A DNA stretch of 64,000 nt from Chloroflexota bacterium (GTDB taxonomy: Bacteria > Chloroflexota > Anaerolineae > Promineifilales > Promineifilaceae): contig JAKEFB010000114.1 in the NCBI GenBank assembly GCA_022616275.1, positions 1 to 64,000 of the forward strand, in the 5' to 3' direction. The notes under the pieces were generated by a model. That model was not told where the DNA came from and made no database searches. It saw only the letters and a program-made list of their open reading frames with translations. Shown piece after piece: positions 61,571 to 64,000 of the stretch; positions within the stretch are counted from its first letter, which is position 1, and each line of letters starts with the position of its first letter. The translations under genes were made by a program, and so were the position numbers.

Positions 61571-63121
61571 CTACCCATACCTGCTTTCCAGCAGCTTCTT
61601 ATCAATCTTGCCGGCCCCCGTCATCGGCAACTCGTCTACAAAGACGGCCGAGCGGGGGACTTTGTAGCCGGCCAGCCGGCCGCGACAGAAGGCGATCAGT
61701 TCTTCGGCCGTGGCGGTTTGCCCGGCGGCCAGGACGACTACCGCCCGGCCGACTTCGCCCCACTTATCGTCGGGCACGGCAATGACGGCCGCGCCGGCCA
61801 CGGCCGGGTGGCTGTGCAGCACAGACTCAATTTCGGCCGGGTAGACGTTCTCCCCACCGGAGATGAACATCTCCTTCAGCCGGCCGGCAATGCGGTAGTA
61901 GCCCTCGGCGTCGCGCACGGCCACGTCGCCGGTGTGCAGCCAGGCCCGGCCACTGGGGTCGGCCGGCGTGGGGTGGATGGCCGCGGCCGTCGCTTCTAGG
62001 TTGCGCCAGTAGCCGGCGCAGACGTGCGGGCCATGAATGATCAGTTCGCCGGCTTCGCCAGGCTCACACTCACTGCCGTCCGGCCGGACGACCTTCACGT
62101 CCACAAACATCAGGGGCAAGCCAACGTAACCGGGCTTGAGGCGCACGTCGGCCGGCGGTAGCCAGAAGGTGTTTGGCCCGGCCTCGGTCAGGCCGTAGCC
62201 GGTCTTAAAGTCCACCCCTTTGGCCCAGAACTTCTCAAAGACCGGCAGCGGGCAGGGCGCGCCGCCGGAAATGACCAGCTTCAGCCGGGAGAAATCGGCC
62301 GTTTCCCAGCGGGGGTGCTGCTGGAGCATGATAAACATGGTTGGCACGCCAAAAAAGAGCGTGACGCCGCCGCCGGCGACCAGGTCAAAGACCTGGTCGG
62401 GGTCAAACGTCCGGCAGACGACGGACGCGCCGCCGGCGACGATGAGAGGTAGGGTAAAGACGTTTAGCCCGCCGGTGTGGAACAGGGGCGCGTTGAGGAT
62501 GGCCGTGTCACCGGCCGCCAGCCCCCAACTGGTGTGGGTATTAATGGCGTTAAACACCATGGCCCGGTGGGTGAGCAGCGCGCCCTTGGGCAGGCCAGTC
62601 GTGCCGCCGGTGTAGCAAATGACCCAGGGGTCGTCCCAGGAGAGGGATAGGGGAGGAGGGGAAGAGGGGGAGAAGTCGTCGCGTTCCTGGAATGGCCGGT
62701 CGCCGGAAGCAGCCGTCTCACCCAGGGCGACCCAGTGGCGGAGGGAGGGCAGGGGCCTGGCCCGGAAAAAGGATACCCGGTCGAGGAAATCGGGGCCGTA
62801 GATGAGGACGGCCGGCTCGGCGTCGGCCAGCAGGCTGTGCAGCTCCCCGGCGGCCAGCCGCCAGTTCAGGTTTTGCAGGATAGCCCCAATCCGGCCGCAG
62901 GCCAGCCACACGTCCAGGTACTCGACGCAGTTCATAGCCAGCACCGCCACCCGGTCGCCCGGCCGCACGCCCAGCCCGTGCCACAGCCAGTTGGCCGTCC
63001 GATTAATAGACTCAGCCCACTCGGCGTAGGTGATGCGGCGATAGCCATTGAGGCTATCAATGAGGGCAACTTTATCGGGCGTTAGCTGCGCCCGCCGGCC
63101 GACGAGGTCTCCAATGATCAC
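61571..63121 (-). CDS. Acyl-CoA synthetase (AMP-forming, long-chain fatty-acid type)
   Basis: 516 aa from GTG 63121, which follows AAGGAAAAA; the upstream ATG at 63151 lies inside the repeat element and is unlikely. Motifs: PWVICYTGGTTGLPKGALLT, FKTGYGLTEAGPNTFW, DVAVRDAEGYYRIAGRLKEM, FISGGENVYPAEIESVL and catalytic Lys in TGAGKIDKKLL. Activates a carboxylic acid as its CoA thioester. The PHA-synthase-like gene upstream on the same strand may share the pathway. Confidence 0.9.
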   Translation of the reverse strand: MIIGDLVGRRAQLTPDKVALIDSLNGYRRITYAEWAESINRTANWLWHGLGVRPGDRVAVLAMNCVEYLDVWLACGRIGAILQNLNWRLAAGELHSLLADAEPAVLIYGPDFLDRVSFFRARPLPSLRHWVALGETAASGDRPFQERDDFSPSSPPPLSLSWDDPWVICYTGGTTGLPKGALLTHRAMVFNAINTHTSWGLAAGDTAILNAPLFHTGGLNVFTLPLIVAGGASVVCRTFDPDQVFDLVAGGGVTLFFGVPTMFIMLQQHPRWETADFSRLKLVISGGAPCPLPVFEKFWAKGVDFKTGYGLTEAGPNTFWLPPADVRLKPGYVGLPLMFVDVKVVRPDGSECEPGEAGELIIHGPHVCAGYWRNLEATAAAIHPTPADPSGRAWLHTGDVAVRDAEGYYRIAGRLKEMFISGGENVYPAEIESVLHSHPAVAGAAVIAVPDDKWGEVGRAVVVLAAGQTATAEELIAFCRGRLAGYKVPRSAVFVDELPMTGAGKIDKKLLESRYG

Positions 63122-63134
63122 ACTGGCTTTTTCC

Positions 63135-63198
63135 TTGACGCAAAGACGCAAAGGCGCAAAGAAAAATATATCTTCGCGTCTTTGCGCCTTTGCGTCAA
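63135..63198. repeat. GACGCAAAG-type inverted repeat element, copy 2
   Basis: Arms of about 28 bases (63135-63162 and 63171-63198) built of GACGCAAAG units around an AT loop. It covers the stop codon of the upstream PHA-synthase-like gene, whose TGA is part of the arm, and ends just before the acyl-CoA synthetase ribosome site. Same family as 26960-27023. Confidence 0.7.
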
Positions 63199-64000
63199 AT
63201 TTCCCCGCTCCTCGGCCAGAGCCAGGCAGCTAACTGTGGCCACAATTTTTCCCGGGCGTCACGGCCGGCGACGATGCCGATGTGGCCGCCTTCGACGGTC
63301 AGGGTCTGTTTGTCGGCGCTGGAGACGGCCGCGCTGAGGGCCACGACCTGGGGGGCGGGGGCGATGTGGTCGTTGGTGGCGGTGATGCTGAGGATGGGGC
63401 AGGTGATGGCGGCCAGGTTGGCGGTCCGGCCGGCAATCTCCAGCCGGCCCTGGACGAGCAAATTCTCCTGGTACAGGTCGCGAATATACTTGCGGTAGGT
63501 CTCGCCGGGGAAATCCATTTCGTCTTGCAGCCAGTAGCGCAGCCCCAGGTAATCGCGCAGCCGTTCTTCGCCGTCCAGCCGGTCCCACAGGCTGTTCGCC
63601 TGGCGCAGTTGGTTGCCGGGAATCAGGGCGTCGAAAGCGCCGTTCATCAGCCAGCCGGGCATATTGCCAAAGGCGTCCACGATGGCGCCGGCCCGGAAGT
63701 GCTCCGGCCGGGTCCAGGTGCAAAGCAGCCCGTCGCCGGCAAAATCAACCGGCCCGGCCAGGTTGACCAGGTTGGCAATCTCGTCCGGGTAGAGGGCGGT
63801 ATAAATGGCCGTAAACAGGCCGCCAATGCAGTAACCGAGAATAGAAATCCGGCCGGCCCCCGTCTCGCGGCGGACCCGGCCTACCAGCCGGCGCAGATAA
63901 AAGGCAATGTAGTCGTCAAAGGTGTCAAAACGGTCTTCCGGTCCCGGCGTGCCCCAGTCCACCATCCAGACGTCAAAGCCGTGCTGGAGCAAGTAGGCGA
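63195..64000 (-). CDS. phaC: PhaC-like poly(hydroxyalkanoate) synthase / alpha-beta hydrolase (partial, 5' end off the window)
   Basis: At least 268 residues; the frame is open to the right edge, so the N-terminus is missing. AYLLQHGFDVWMVDWGTPGP, the lipase-like box ISILGYCIGGLFTAIYTALY with Cys nucleophile, acid TATNDHIAPAPQ and His GGHIGIVAGRDA form the PhaC triad. The class III form (about 350 aa) would fit the length. It polymerises 3-hydroxyacyl-CoA into storage polyester; no phaE or phaJ is seen in the window. Family sure, class uncertain. Confidence 0.85.
   Translation of the reverse strand, partial: AYLLQHGFDVWMVDWGTPGPEDRFDTFDDYIAFYLRRLVGRVRRETGAGRISILGYCIGGLFTAIYTALYPDEIANLVNLAGPVDFAGDGLLCTWTRPEHFRAGAIVDAFGNMPGWLMNGAFDALIPGNQLRQANSLWDRLDGEERLRDYLGLRYWLQDEMDFPGETYRKYIRDLYQENLLVQGRLEIAGRTANLAAITCPILSITATNDHIAPAPQVVALSAAVSSADKQTLTVEGGHIGIVAGRDAREKLWPQLAAWLWPRSGEI

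Noticed and set aside
63122-63151. ATG at 63151 as start of the acyl-CoA synthetase
   Set aside because: It falls in the GACGCAAAG palindrome and has no ribosome site, whereas GTG 63121 follows AAGGAAA and begins the conserved N-terminus.

Overview
The window is a GC-rich, gene-dense bacterial chromosome segment, most likely from a member of the Chloroflexota (Anaerolineae/Ardenticatenia type). This rests on protein families and gene neighbourhoods rather than on an rRNA, and no rRNA or tRNA gene was found. Supporting points are an F420-dependent oxidoreductase of the G6PDH-like family, a cytochrome c maturation locus with a Cys-type CcmE, many STAND-type ATPases and Uma2/Rpn/DUF433 accessory genes, and short non-coding palindromic repeats between genes. 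The words GGCCGG/CCGGCC are strikingly over-represented throughout.

Layout. 1-5.8 kb: envelope and stress genes (BON protein, PQQ-type sugar dehydrogenase lipoprotein, F420 oxidoreductase, DUF2892, SRPBCC, FmdB zinc ribbon, DUF2007). 6.0-18.8 kb: a complete cytochrome c maturation system (ccmE, ccmF, ccmH, TlpA, CcmI-like zinc ribbon, dihaem cytochrome; then ccmA, ccmB, ccmC, ccmD, ccdA, TlpA). It is split by a lower-GC restriction-modification cassette (Eco29kI-type nuclease, SPPY-type DNA methyltransferase, Phd-like antitoxin) at 12.1-14.4 kb. 18.9-28 kb: an Rpn remnant, a DUF2085 membrane protein, fabF, a DnaQ-DinG fusion, an Hsp70 fused to a GyrA-C-terminal-like pinwheel, and a nitrilase. 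28.1-33.2 kb: an accessory region with two P-loop ATPases, one with a Death-like N-terminal adaptor domain and one with a very long GVxx membrane repeat, plus DUF433 and Uma2 genes. 33.3-37.2 kb: SDR, SAM methyltransferase, Gfo/Idh/MocA oxidoreductase, zinc-ribbon membrane protein. 37.2-41.5 kb: phosphate uptake genes pstB / pstSCA-pstB2. 41.6-43.3 kb: an ABC exporter.

43.5-50.9 kb is the translation/transcription operon nusA-rnpM-infB-rbfA-nrnA-truB-ribF (minus strand), lacking rimP. Directly upstream are two overlapping genes that each join an HTH domain to a probable Hfq/Sm-like domain. 52.4-59.6 kb: a PLP acyltransferase (serine palmitoyltransferase-like), a class A penicillin-binding protein, an L,D-transpeptidase, a small PD-(D/E)XK-like protein and hpt. 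59.7-64 kb: a probable structured non-coding RNA with its own promoter and terminator, glutamate dehydrogenase, an acyl-CoA synthetase and a partial PHA-synthase-like hydrolase.

The best candidates for undescribed biology are the Hsp70-pinwheel fusion, the HTH-Sm gene pair, the EAD/STAND cluster with the glycine-zipper repeat, the antitoxin-controlled restriction cassette inside the ccm operon, and the non-coding RNA at 59.7-59.9 kb. Several genes (pstS, the SDR, the L,D-transpeptidase, probably ribF) have a -10 box placed so that transcription would start at or within a few bases of the start codon, suggesting leaderless mRNAs. All functional calls come from reading motifs by eye; no database search was run.
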